This document shows, piece by piece, positions 1-9,037 of a stretch of 64,000 nt of DNA; positions within the stretch are counted from its first letter, which is position 1, and each line of letters starts with the position of its first letter. The notes beneath the pieces were generated by a model. That model saw only the letters and a program-made list of their open reading frames with translations. It was not told the DNA's origin and did not search any database. Source of the DNA: Streptomyces bauhiniae (lineage in GTDB: Bacteria; Actinomycetota; Actinomycetes; Streptomycetales; Streptomycetaceae); assembly GCF_004784475.1 (NCBI RefSeq), contig NZ_SRRT01000007.1:1-64000 (forward strand). Reading direction: 5' to 3'. The position numbers and the translations under genes were made by a program.

Positions 1-336
1 TCAACATATCTGGCGTTGACTTTTAGCACGCTGTTGAGTTCTCAAGGAACGGTCGCTTCCTTTGTACTCACCCTCTCGGGCTTTCCTCCGGGCTTCCCTT
101 CGGTGTTTCCGACTCTATCAGATCTTTCCGATCCGATTTCCTCGGTGCTTTCCAGGTTTTCGCTTTCGCGTTTCCCTTTCCGGCGGTTCCGACTCTATCA
201 GAAGTTTTCGGCCGGTCTTCCCGGCTTCATTTCCGATTTATCGGGGGTTGCTTCTCGGAAGTCGCATTCAGCGATGTTCTGAAGAAGCCAGATAAAGCTT
301 AATGGTTAGCCTTGAACTTGTCCAGCTCCAGGCAAC
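1..336 (-). other. 5' leader of an rRNA operon (16S gene lies off the left edge)
   Basis: Read on the minus strand this is the transcribed leader that precedes 16S rRNA in streptomycetes. The diagnostic block is the complement of 31-47 (CCTTGAGAACTCAACAG), a boxA-like antitermination and processing element also found in actinobacterial 16S leaders and spacers. A 15-bp motif, CTGATAGAGTCGGAA on the minus strand, occurs at 107-121 and again at 187-201, exactly 80 bp apart; each copy holds a -10-like TAGAGT, so they may be extra promoters or processing signals. No protein gene is credible here; short open frames are low-complexity artefacts. The 16S gene itself is not in the window, so operon identity rests on leader similarity recalled from known Streptomyces rrn operons. 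Confidence 0.8.
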
Positions 337-371
337 TGTTCGACTCTACCTCCCCGCTCCACCCGTGTCAA
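336..371 (-). promoter_or_regulatory. rRNA operon promoter
   Basis: On the minus strand TTGACA (366-371) is followed after exactly 17 nt by TAGAGT (343-348), a near-consensus promoter for the principal sigma factor. Transcription would start near 336 and run left into the 16S leader. The perfect -35 box is what one expects of a strong rrn promoter. Confidence 0.75.
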
Positions 372-424
372 CAGGTTTTGTGGGGCGATGAGGAGACTAG
401 CAGCTCGGCAGGGTCCCGCGCACA

Positions 425-1432
425 TCAGGCGGCGGTGGGGACCGTGGAGCTGCGTTCGGCCTCCTGGAGGTCGCCGGTCTCCCCGTCGCGTACCGCCCGG
501 CCGCCGAGGACGTAGACGTAGGCGAGGAAGGCCAGCTCGGCCAGGACGCCGATGGTGATGCGGGCCCAGGTGGGCAGGCCGGACGGGGTCACGAAGCCCT
601 CGATGGCGCCGGAGACGAACAGCACCAGGGCGAGGCCGATGGCCATCCCCACGGCGGCGCGGCCCTCTTCGGCGAGGGCGGTACGGCGGGTGCGCGGACC
701 GGGGTCGATCACGGTCCAGCCGAGGCGCATCCCTGTGCCGGCGGCCACGAAGACCGCGGTGAGTTCCAGCAGGCCGTGCGGGAGAACAAGGCCCAGGAAG
801 GTGTCGAGGCGCCCTGCGGAGGACATCAGGCCGAAGCCGACGCCCAGGTTCAGCATGTTCTCGAACAGAATCCAGAGGACCGGGAGGCCCAGGAAGACGC
901 CCAGGACCAGGCAGAGCGCGGCCGCCTGGGCGTTGTTCGTCCACACCTGTGCGGCGAAGGACGCGGCGGGGTGGCTGGAGTAATAGGTCTCGTAGCCGCC
1001 GCCGGGGCGGGTCAGTTCGCGGAGGTGGCTGGGGGCCGCGATCGACGCCTGTACTTCAGGGTGGGTGCCGATCCACCAGCCGAGGAGGATCGCCACGGCT
1101 GTGGAGATGAGGGCCGTCGGCACCCACCAGTGGCGGGCGCGGTAGACGGCGGCGGGGAATCCTCGGCCCAGGAAGCGGGTCACGTCGCGCCAGGAGGCGC
1201 GGCGGGTGCCGGTGACGGCGCTGCGGGCGCGGGCCACGAGCCGGCTGAGCCGGCCGGTGAGCTGAGGGTCCGGGACGCTGGAGCGGATGAGGGAGAGGTG
1301 CGTCGCGGTGCGCTGGTAGAGGGTGACGAGTTCGTCGGCCTCCGCGCCGGTGAGGCGGCGTCGGCGGCGGATCAGGGCGTCGAGGCGGTCCCACTCGGCC
1401 CGGTGTGCGGAGACGAAGACGTCCAGGTCCAT
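425..1432 (-). CDS. SpoIIM-like (DUF95) integral membrane protein
   Basis: A 335-residue membrane protein of the stage II sporulation protein M family. The first hundred residues are a charged cytoplasmic helical region rich in Arg; about five hydrophobic segments follow, the first near residues 103-122. The HGLLEL motif in the middle of the membrane region is typical of this family. I chose the ATG at 1432 (MDLDVFVSAHR) because the longer frame to 1480 adds an unconserved, Pro/Arg-rich extension. It is divergent from an RDD-family gene across about 140 bp, a pairing common in actinobacteria. In Bacillus SpoIIM takes part in engulfment; streptomycetes do not engulf, so the role here is unknown. 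Family assignment is secure, function is not. Confidence 0.85.
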   Translation of the reverse strand: MDLDVFVSAHRAEWDRLDALIRRRRRLTGAEADELVTLYQRTATHLSLIRSSVPDPQLTGRLSRLVARARSAVTGTRRASWRDVTRFLGRGFPAAVYRARHWWVPTALISTAVAILLGWWIGTHPEVQASIAAPSHLRELTRPGGGYETYYSSHPAASFAAQVWTNNAQAAALCLVLGVFLGLPVLWILFENMLNLGVGFGLMSSAGRLDTFLGLVLPHGLLELTAVFVAAGTGMRLGWTVIDPGPRTRRTALAEEGRAAVGMAIGLALVLFVSGAIEGFVTPSGLPTWARITIGVLAELAFLAYVYVLGGRAVRDGETGDLQEAERSSTVPTAA

Positions 1433-1572
1433 CGGGTCTGCCTGCTCCTCGACTCGTCGTGGCCAGCCGCCACCGGACAACGGGACACTGTCAGCTTGTC
1501 CTACCGGGGTGCGGTGCGCCCTCAGCTTGGCAGACTTGCGGCACAGGGGTGGGCGAGGGAAGGACGGCGGGC

Positions 1573-2451
1573 GTGAGTGAGCTGGTGACCGGTGAGGCGG
1601 TGGCGCTGGAGCTGCGGCCCGCGAAGCTGCCGAGCAGGGCGTTGGCCGTGCTGATCGATCTGATCGTGGCCGTGCTCGTCTACATCGTCGTGGTGATCGG
1701 GCTCGTGGCCGCCACCTCCTCCCTGGACGATGCCGCGCAGGCCGCGATGTCGGTGGCGGCCTTTCTGCTGGTGCTGGTCGGCGGGCCGATCGCGGTGGAG
1801 ACGCTGAGCCATGGGCGGTCGCTGGGGAAGCTGGCGTTCGGGCTGCGGGTGGTGCGTGACGACGGTGGGCCGGTGCGGTTCCGGCACGCGCTGGTGCGCG
1901 GTGGGGTCGGGATGATCGAGATCCTGATGACGTTCGGGGTGGTGGCGTGCATCGCCTCGCTGGTCTCGGAGCGGGGGCGGCGGCTCGGGGACGTGTTCGC
2001 GGGGACGCTGGTGGTGCGGGAGCGGATTCCGGTGGGCCGGGCCGGTGTGGTGCCGCCTCCGCCGCCGGAGGTGGCGGGGCGGTTCGCGGAGCTGGATCTG
2101 TCGGCGGTGCCGGACGGGCTCTGGCTGGCCGTGCGGCAGTACCTGACGCGGATGCACCAGCTTCAGCCGCAGGTCTCCTGGTCGATGGCGTCGCGGCTGG
2201 CCGCCGATGTGGCCGCGCGGACGGGGGCAGCCGTGCCGCCGGATCTCCAGGCGCACCCGGCCGTATTTCTGGCGGCCGTGGTGCATGAGCGGCAGTCCCG
2301 GCAGGCGCGGCAGCAGGCTCGGTACGAGAGCGGTGAGGAGCGGGCGGTGGCTCCCGTTTCTCCCCCGGCCGTCGCTCCGGTGAGCGAGAAGAACGTGGAG
2401 GCGCCGGAGTCCCCCCAGCGCCGGTCGACCGGGTTCGCGCCGCCCGCCTAG
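1573..2451 (+). CDS. RDD family membrane protein
   Basis: A 292-residue protein whose N-terminal half carries the RDD transmembrane domain: a first helix containing RALAVLIDLIVAVLVY, a second hydrophobic segment, then the diagnostic block GRSLGKLAFGLRVV and a third helix. The C-terminal half is soluble, ending in a Pro/Val-rich tail. I use the GTG at 1573, preceded by a GGGAAGGA-like ribosome site, rather than upstream starts that would overlap the divergent SpoIIM-like gene. RDD proteins are poorly understood; some are linked to ion or metabolite transport. The partnership with the divergent SpoIIM-like gene suggests a shared envelope function, which is inference. Confidence 0.85.
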   Translation: MSELVTGEAVALELRPAKLPSRALAVLIDLIVAVLVYIVVVIGLVAATSSLDDAAQAAMSVAAFLLVLVGGPIAVETLSHGRSLGKLAFGLRVVRDDGGPVRFRHALVRGGVGMIEILMTFGVVACIASLVSERGRRLGDVFAGTLVVRERIPVGRAGVVPPPPPEVAGRFAELDLSAVPDGLWLAVRQYLTRMHQLQPQVSWSMASRLAADVAARTGAAVPPDLQAHPAVFLAAVVHERQSRQARQQARYESGEERAVAPVSPPAVAPVSEKNVEAPESPQRRSTGFAPPA

Positions 2452-2464
2452 CCGGCCGGGGCGG

Positions 2465-3079
2465 TCAGGGGAACGTCGACGGTGGGGTCTGGAGGTCCTC
2501 CAGCTCGATGCCGGGGGCCGAGAGGACCACGTCTCCGGCGATGTGCACGGAGTGCCTTTCCCCCGTGTCCAGGGCTGTGACCTGGTATTCGTCCACGAGC
2601 AGGGGGCCGTTGTCAGTGGCGTGTGCTTCTCTGTCGATCAGTGCCCAGGACTGGTCCACGGTGCGGGGGGCGAGGACCGGGTCGGTGAGGGCGACGAGGC
2701 GTACGCGGGTCGCGGACGAGGAGGGGGTGAGGCGCAGGAGACGTGCGGTGGCGACGAGGAACGCCGGGGACGTGCCGGTGAAGGCGTGGGCGGGCACATT
2801 GCCCTCCGTCGCCTCCAGTCCGGCCGGGTCGGTGCGGACCCAGGTGACGCCGTCGAGGGCGGCGCCGCGCACCTGCCAGCCGCCGGCGTGGAGTTCGAGG
2901 CGGATCGGGCGGCCGAGGTCGTCCAGGGCGAGGCCGACCGAGCCCCGGTGCGCGCCGTCGGGCGCGGTGAGTTGGGAGACGTAGCGCCAGCCGGAGGGGC
3001 CGGGGGCGCACTGGAAGTGTTCTTCTGCGAGGGGGGTGTGATCGTGCGGATCGTGGAGCGAATATCGGCCGCGCGGCAT
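2465..3079 (-). CDS. conserved hypothetical protein
   Basis: A 204-residue soluble protein with no signal peptide or membrane segment. I start it at MPRGRYSLHDP (3079); the 26 extra residues of the longer frame look like translated GC-rich spacer. The sequence is mostly predicted beta strand with short polar loops, for example GWRYVSQLTAPDGAHRGS near residue 33, resembling small beta-barrel lipid- or ligand-binding proteins, but I cannot name a family. It ends 14 bp from the convergent RDD gene and lies just downstream of ahcY in the same direction, separated by the ahcY terminator, so it is probably transcribed on its own. Confidence 0.7.
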   Translation of the reverse strand: MPRGRYSLHDPHDHTPLAEEHFQCAPGPSGWRYVSQLTAPDGAHRGSVGLALDDLGRPIRLELHAGGWQVRGAALDGVTWVRTDPAGLEATEGNVPAHAFTGTSPAFLVATARLLRLTPSSSATRVRLVALTDPVLAPRTVDQSWALIDREAHATDNGPLLVDEYQVTALDTGERHSVHIAGDVVLSAPGIELEDLQTPPSTFP

Positions 3080-3141
3080 GGCAGGTCCTGGGGTCTGGCG
3101 GGCTGACGGTCCGGTCCGGGGCCGCCGGCCCGGCGCAAAGG

Positions 3142-3176
3142 GGCAGGCCCCCGGCACGGGGGTGCGGGGGCCTGCC
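3142..3176 (-). terminator. terminator of ahcY
   Basis: A 12-bp perfect inverted repeat (GGCAGGCCCCCG at 3142-3153 with its complement at 3165-3176) lies 24 bp past the ahcY stop. The loop is also GC rich. It should end ahcY transcription before the downstream unknown gene. Confidence 0.7.
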
Positions 3177-3199
3177 TGGATGGTGCGGGGATCAGCGGC

Positions 3200-4657
<1,458 letters not shown>

Positions 4658-4946
4658 GGCGGGCTGCTCCTCGAAGTCGGGGCGAGGTGGGTACGGCTGG
4701 TCTGCACGGCGACGGACACAGGGGTGCCCCGAGAAGAGGACACAGGCATGCCCGCGTACGCGCAGCGCAGTCCGTCGGAGGCCCTCTCTCCCTCGGCCGG
4801 TCCGCTCCGGGACCGCCCGACCGCCATCAGCAGCGACGTCTGGCTCCGTCCCAAGCTACACCGGAGGGCGGGGCGCGCCCCAGTCCGCGTTCGGACACCG
4901 CGTGCCGTCCAGGTGACGGATGTGGCGCGAACGGGTGGGTGCGGGG
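4658..4946 (-). other. upstream region of ahcY, no gene
   Basis: About 290 bp between ahcY and the inverted-repeat element. It must hold the ahcY promoter, but I find no convincing -35/-10 pair. Short open frames in it lack coding character. Confidence 0.5.
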
Positions 4947-5112
4947 CTAGGGTCTTTCGTTTGGATCAGGCCGGATCAGGGAGCGGGGTCCGGTGCCGTG
5001 GATCGCAAGGCGGAGGAGGGAGTCATGGCGGAGCCATGGCGAGTGACGACAACGCGGCGAGGCGCGGTGCCGGGGCACGCGAGCCCGGCCTGATCCAAAC
5101 GAGAGGCCCTAG
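4947..5112. mobile_element. 166-bp MITE-like element with 28-bp terminal inverted repeats
   Basis: The left end (4947-4974, starting CTAGGGTCTTTCGTTTGGAT) and right end (5085-5112) are inverted copies matching at 26 of 28 positions, and both ends terminate in CTAG. The core is about 110 bp, has no open frame of interest, and contains a small inner palindrome ATGGCGGAGCCAT at 5025-5037. Size, long terminal repeats and lack of coding capacity fit a miniature inverted-repeat element. I recall similar units recurring in Streptomyces intergenic DNA, but did not search. It lies between the 3' end of the CDF transporter and the ahcY promoter region. Confidence 0.65.
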
Positions 5113-5125
5113 GTGTCCGGGTGTG

Positions 5126-5176
5126 CCGAGGCCCCCGGCGCGGCCGGTGGGGACCGGGGTGCGGCGGGGGCCTCGG
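5126..5176 (-). terminator. candidate terminator of the cation transporter gene
   Basis: CCGAGGCCCCCG (5126-5137) and its perfect complement (5165-5176) form a 12-bp stem with a 27-nt loop, starting 17 bp past the stop codon of the CDF gene. The large loop makes it less certain than other hairpins in the window. Confidence 0.5.
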
Positions 5177-5192
5177 TGCGGGGACCAGGGGG

Positions 5193-6173
5193 TCAGTGGT
5201 CGGTGGCCCGGGGGTTCGGGCCGCCCGGCGTGGCGAGCGGGTCGGGGCCCTTGGCGGCCTCGGCGGCGCTGTAGATGTCCGGCTCGAGGTAGATGACGCG
5301 GGCGATCGGGACGGCCTCGCGGATGCGGGCCTCGGCGCGGTTGATCGCGTTGGCGACCTCGGCGGCCGTGTCGTCGTGCTGGACGGCGATCTTGGCGGCC
5401 ACCAGGAGTTCCTCGGGGCCGAGGTGGAGGGTGCGCATGTGGATGACGCCGGTGACGGTGTCGCCGTCGACGATGGCGGCCTCGATCTTCTTGACGTCCT
5501 CCAGGCCGGCGGACTCGCCGAGCAGCAGGGACTTGGTCTCGGAGGCGAGGACGAGGGCGATCAGGACGAGCAGGACACCGATGCAGACGGTGCCGATGCC
5601 GTCCCAGACGCCGTTGCCGGTGAGCAGGGCGATGCCGACGCCGCCGAGGGCGAGGACCAGGCCGATGAGGGCGCCGAAGTCCTCCAGCAGGACGACGGGC
5701 AGCTCGGGCGCCTTGGCGCGGCGGATGAACTGGGCCCAGGAGAGCTTGCCGCGCAGCTCGTTGGACTCCTTGATGGCCGTACGGAACGAGAAGCCCTCGG
5801 CGATGATCGCGAAGACGAGGACGCCGACCGGCCAGTACCAGTGCTCCACCGGGTGGGGGTGGCTGATCTTCTCGTAGCCCTCGTAGATGGCGAACATGCC
5901 GCCGAGGGAGAAGAGGACGATGGAGACGAGGAAGGCGTAGATGTACCGCTCGCGGCCGTAGCCGAAGGGGTGCTGGGGGGTCGCCTCGCGCTTGGCCTTC
6001 TTGCCGCCGATGAGCAGCAGGAACTGGTTGCCGGAGTCGGCGACCGAGTGGACGCCCTCGGCGAGCATCGACGAGGAGCCGCTGAACGCGAACGCCACGA
6101 ACTTCGATGCCGCGATCGCCAGATTGGCGCCGAGTGCCGCCACGATCGCCTTGTTACCGCCTGACGCGCTCAT
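5193..6173 (-). CDS. cation diffusion facilitator (CDF) transporter
   Basis: A 326-residue proton-coupled divalent-cation exporter of the CDF family. Membrane helices begin at about residue 10; the second carries EGVHSVADSGNQ, the HxxxD metal site of the family, and a later helix carries the partner acidic position (LLEDFGALIG). After about 210 residues a cytoplasmic domain follows with the usual beta-alpha fold (VIHMRTLHLGPEELLVAAKI), ending in a Pro-rich tail. I start at MSASGGNK (6173); the upstream extension in the same frame is Lys/Arg/Gly-rich spacer. Substrate (Zn, Mn, Fe or Co) cannot be told from sequence alone. Confidence 0.9.
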   Translation of the reverse strand: MSASGGNKAIVAALGANLAIAASKFVAFAFSGSSSMLAEGVHSVADSGNQFLLLIGGKKAKREATPQHPFGYGRERYIYAFLVSIVLFSLGGMFAIYEGYEKISHPHPVEHWYWPVGVLVFAIIAEGFSFRTAIKESNELRGKLSWAQFIRRAKAPELPVVLLEDFGALIGLVLALGGVGIALLTGNGVWDGIGTVCIGVLLVLIALVLASETKSLLLGESAGLEDVKKIEAAIVDGDTVTGVIHMRTLHLGPEELLVAAKIAVQHDDTAAEVANAINRAEARIREAVPIARVIYLEPDIYSAAEAAKGPDPLATPGGPNPRATDH

Positions 6174-6324
6174 GAGTCCGCGTTTTCCCTTCGCCCTTGT
6201 CGCCTGCTCGGCACCCCCGCACGGCTCTTGTGCCCCCACGGGTCGCTTCTTTGCACGTGCTTTGCCGGTGGGCCATTGTTGCAGTCCCACCGGCATCCGG
6301 CGCCTCAGGTATCCACAGGGGCGG

Positions 6325-7473
6325 TCATACGATCACAGTGGCGCGGAACAGCGTGCCCTCGCCGGACGCCTCCACCTTCTCGCCCGCCGGGACGAAGACG
6401 GACCGGCCGGGCAGCAGGCCGTGCTCGCCGACGCGGACCGAACCGGCAGTGCACAGCAGGATCTGCGGGGTCGGAAGGGTCAGGTCGCGGGTGGTCTCAC
6501 CGGGGAGGACCCAGCGGGAGAGCCGGAATTCGTCGATGGGGGTCTCGTAGACCTCCTCGCCGTCCGGGGACGCCTCGGGGCGCAGGACGCCGGGGTCGCT
6601 CGCCTCGAAGCGGACCACGCGCAGCAGCTCGGGGACGTCGATGTGCTTGGGGGTCAGGCCGCAGCGCAGGACGTTGTCGGAGTTGGCCATGATCTCGACG
6701 CCGAGGCCGTCCAGGTAGGCGTGCGGGATGCCGGCGCCGAGGAACAGGGCCTCGCCGGGCTGGAGCCGGACGTGGTTGAGCAGCATGGCCGCGATCACGC
6801 CGGGGTCGCCGGGGTAGTCGCGGGCCATGTCGGCGTACGGGGTGTACGGGCCGCCGAGGCGGGCGCAGGCGGTGGTCGCCTCGGTGACGGTGCCGGCCAT
6901 CTCCGCGCGGTCCGCGGTGAGGATCGCGGTGAGGACCTCGCGCAGGGCGGCGTCCTCGGGCTGGGCGCGCAGCAGGTCGACGTACGGCTTGAGGGAGTCG
7001 ACGCCGAGGCCGTCGAGCAGGGCGGCCGCCTCGGCGGGGGCTCGGAAGCCGCACAGGCCGTCGAACTCGGTGAGGGCGCAGATGAGTTCGGGCTTGTGGT
7101 TGGCGTCCTTGTAGTTGCGGTCGGGGGCGTCGACGGGGACACCCCGGCGCTCCTCCTCGGCGTAGCCCTGCTGCGCCTGGGCGAGGTTCGGGTGGACCTG
7201 GAGGGAGAGGGGGGCGCCTGCGGCAAGGATCTTGAGCAGGAAGGGCAGGCGGGGCCCGAACTTCGCGACCGCCTCGGCGCCCAGTTCGCGCTCCGGGCCG
7301 GCGTCGATGACCTCGATGAGCGTGCCGCGCGGGGTGCGCGAGGGGGCGCCGGGGTGGGCGCCCATCCACATCTCGGCCTGCGGTTCGCCGGTGGGCTCGG
7401 TGCCCAGCAGCCGCGGGATGGCGGTGGTGGAGCCCCAGGCGTAGGGGCGGACGGTGTTGTCGAGGCGGTCCAT
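6325..7473 (-). CDS. manA: mannose-6-phosphate isomerase, class I
   Basis: A 382-residue zinc enzyme interconverting fructose-6-phosphate and mannose-6-phosphate. The N-terminus NTVRPYAWGS and the zinc motif QVHPN (residues 92-96) are diagnostic; the catalytic region HAYLDGLGVEIMANSDNVLR follows in the middle, and a cupin-like C-terminal domain closes the chain. It is followed upstream by the SIS protein, Trm112-like protein and phosphomannomutase on the same strand, so this is a mannose-activation cluster. With the guanylyltransferase at 21.8 kb it supplies GDP-mannose for wall and secreted-protein glycosylation. Confidence 0.95.
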   Translation of the reverse strand: MDRLDNTVRPYAWGSTTAIPRLLGTEPTGEPQAEMWMGAHPGAPSRTPRGTLIEVIDAGPERELGAEAVAKFGPRLPFLLKILAAGAPLSLQVHPNLAQAQQGYAEEERRGVPVDAPDRNYKDANHKPELICALTEFDGLCGFRAPAEAAALLDGLGVDSLKPYVDLLRAQPEDAALREVLTAILTADRAEMAGTVTEATTACARLGGPYTPYADMARDYPGDPGVIAAMLLNHVRLQPGEALFLGAGIPHAYLDGLGVEIMANSDNVLRCGLTPKHIDVPELLRVVRFEASDPGVLRPEASPDGEEVYETPIDEFRLSRWVLPGETTRDLTLPTPQILLCTAGSVRVGEHGLLPGRSVFVPAGEKVEASGEGTLFRATVIV

Positions 7474-7524
7474 GTGTCTTCTCTGTCTCCGTACGGGCGC
7501 CGCGGGCGGGTGCCCGGTGTCAGC

Positions 7525-8652
7525 TCAGGCGCCGGCGGCGAGCGCCAGGTAAACGGCGGCGAAATCGGTGACGGCGATCAGGTCGGCGAGGGTCTCCAGT
7601 TCGCCGCCCTCCTCCGGTTCGAGTTCGCTGATCGGGGTGTCGTGGCCGAGGGCGAGGTCGCGGGCGGCGGGGGCCGCGGTGAGGCCGCCGAGGGGGCGGT
7701 CCCGGAGCAGCACCACGCGCGCGTGCAGCGCGGGCGCCTCCTCGACGCGGTCGCGGAAGAAGTCGTCCGGGTCGGCGCGGGCGGCCAGTGGGCCGGAGAG
7801 CAGGGCCTCGTGCGCGGCGAGCGCCTCGGGGAGTTCGGCCACCAGGGCGGGGCGGCCCCCGAGTTCGGCCAGGGCGGCGGCGAAGCGACGGCCCGCCGGG
7901 CCCGCGGAGGTGCCCTCCGTCCAGACGACGGGCAGCGCGTCGGCGAGTTCCGCGGCGAGCGTCTTGGCCGCGTTGCCGTACGTGGCGATCGCGGGGCCGC
8001 AGCGCTCGGCGACGTGGTCGAGGCGGTCGGCCACCTTCTCCAGCGCGTCGGGTCCGGCGGTCAGCAGGCCGACGCGGTCCAGGAGGGCCAGCAGCGGGGT
8101 GAGCAGGGCCCAGAAGACGCCGGAGGAGGACGCGGCCACCGGCTCGCCCTGGTCGTACGGGGCGGTCGCCATCGGGATGAACATGCCGTGCGCGCCCGCG
8201 ACCGCCTCCGCGAGGGGGGTGCCGGCGGGGGCCACGGCCACCACGGAGCAGCCTCTGCGGTACGCCTGTTCCGCGAGGAGGCCGAGGCTCGGTTCGGTGC
8301 CGTCGGGGGTGGCGATCAGCAGCAGGTCCACGGAGCCCGCCCAGCCGGGCAGCTCCCAGCGCAGGGCGCCGGGGGCGGGAGCGACTCCGGTGGCCTCCAG
8401 CCGGATCACCGGGCTGCCGGGTCCTGCCAGGGTGCCGAGGAGGTCGGCGGTGTGGGTGGCGGCGGCGCCGGGGCCCGCGATCAGTACGGCGCGGGGGCGG
8501 CCGTCGGGCTGCAGCGCGCCGACTCCGGCCTCCACGGCGTGCCGGGCGGCGGTACGGACCCTCGCGCCGGCCTCGGCCGCGCCGCGCAGCAGTCCTCGGC
8601 GGTCGGCCTCGGCGAGGCCCTCCGGGGTGTCCAGGAGCGATTCGTCGAGCAT
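7525..8652 (-). CDS. SIS-domain protein, phosphoglucose/phosphomannose isomerase-like
   Basis: A 375-residue protein with two sugar-isomerase (SIS) halves, resembling the bifunctional PGI/PMI family. The first half holds VLIAGPGAAATHTADLLGTL, a phosphosugar-binding strand-loop-helix; the second has VVWTEGTSAGPAGRRFAAALAEL. It lies between manA and the phosphomannomutase, the usual actinobacterial position. Whether it is a catalytic isomerase or a regulator of the pathway cannot be decided; several expected catalytic residues of true phosphoglucose isomerase are not obvious. Confidence 0.8.
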   Translation of the reverse strand: MLDESLLDTPEGLAEADRRGLLRGAAEAGARVRTAARHAVEAGVGALQPDGRPRAVLIAGPGAAATHTADLLGTLAGPGSPVIRLEATGVAPAPGALRWELPGWAGSVDLLLIATPDGTEPSLGLLAEQAYRRGCSVVAVAPAGTPLAEAVAGAHGMFIPMATAPYDQGEPVAASSSGVFWALLTPLLALLDRVGLLTAGPDALEKVADRLDHVAERCGPAIATYGNAAKTLAAELADALPVVWTEGTSAGPAGRRFAAALAELGGRPALVAELPEALAAHEALLSGPLAARADPDDFFRDRVEEAPALHARVVLLRDRPLGGLTAAPAARDLALGHDTPISELEPEEGGELETLADLIAVTDFAAVYLALAAGA

Positions 8653-8704
8653 GGGCGGGTGCCTCCGGTCGCCGGGGTCCTACTGCGATGTGTTGCGGCG
8701 GTGC

Positions 8705-8875
8705 TTACGCCGGGCGGCGGGCCTCGTCGACCAGGAGGACGGGGATGCCGTCGCGGACGGGGTATGCCAGGCCGCAGTCCTGACCGGTGCAGATCAGCTC
8801 CGCGTCCTGCTCCTTGAGGGGGGCGTGGCAGGCCGGGCAGGCCAGGATCTCCAGGAGACCGGCTTCGAGCGGCAT
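8705..8875 (-). CDS. Trm112-like small protein
   Basis: A 56-residue protein of the Trm112/DUF343 family. A zinc-ribbon-like N-terminus (ILACPACHAPL) is followed by a second Cys pair (CTGQDCG) and the conserved end YPVRDGIPVLLVDEARR. I use the ATG at 8875; the longer frame adds 45 residues of spacer translation. In eukaryotes and archaea Trm112 activates methyltransferases. In actinobacteria it is habitually encoded beside the SIS protein and phosphomannomutase, with unknown purpose. Confidence 0.88.
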   Translation of the reverse strand: MPLEAGLLEILACPACHAPLKEQDAELICTGQDCGLAYPVRDGIPVLLVDEARRPA

Positions 8876-9037
8876 GGGGTGTCCCTTCGGGCGGAAACGG
8901 GGTGCTACGGATGTGCTGGTCAGGGTACCGTGGCGCGCCGCTGGTTCGGCGGGGTGATTCCGGCTGCGGGTCGGGGGTGGGTGCGGTTCAAGCATTTCCC
9001 ACCCGCCCACCCGTCTCGGTCGGCTGAATAGAGCCCG

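Noticed and set aside
24..300. Short open frames at the left edge
   Set aside because: They lie within the rRNA leader and on the wrong strand for its transcription; Ser/Phe-rich composition reflects leader sequence.
4658..4946. Possible SAH riboswitch upstream of ahcY
   Set aside because: I looked for the conserved core and paired stems and could not find them; leader has no matching structure by eye.
5992..8817. A 941-codon plus-strand open frame opposite manA and the SIS gene
   Set aside because: Antisense shadow with no recognisable domain; runs through two real genes and their gap.
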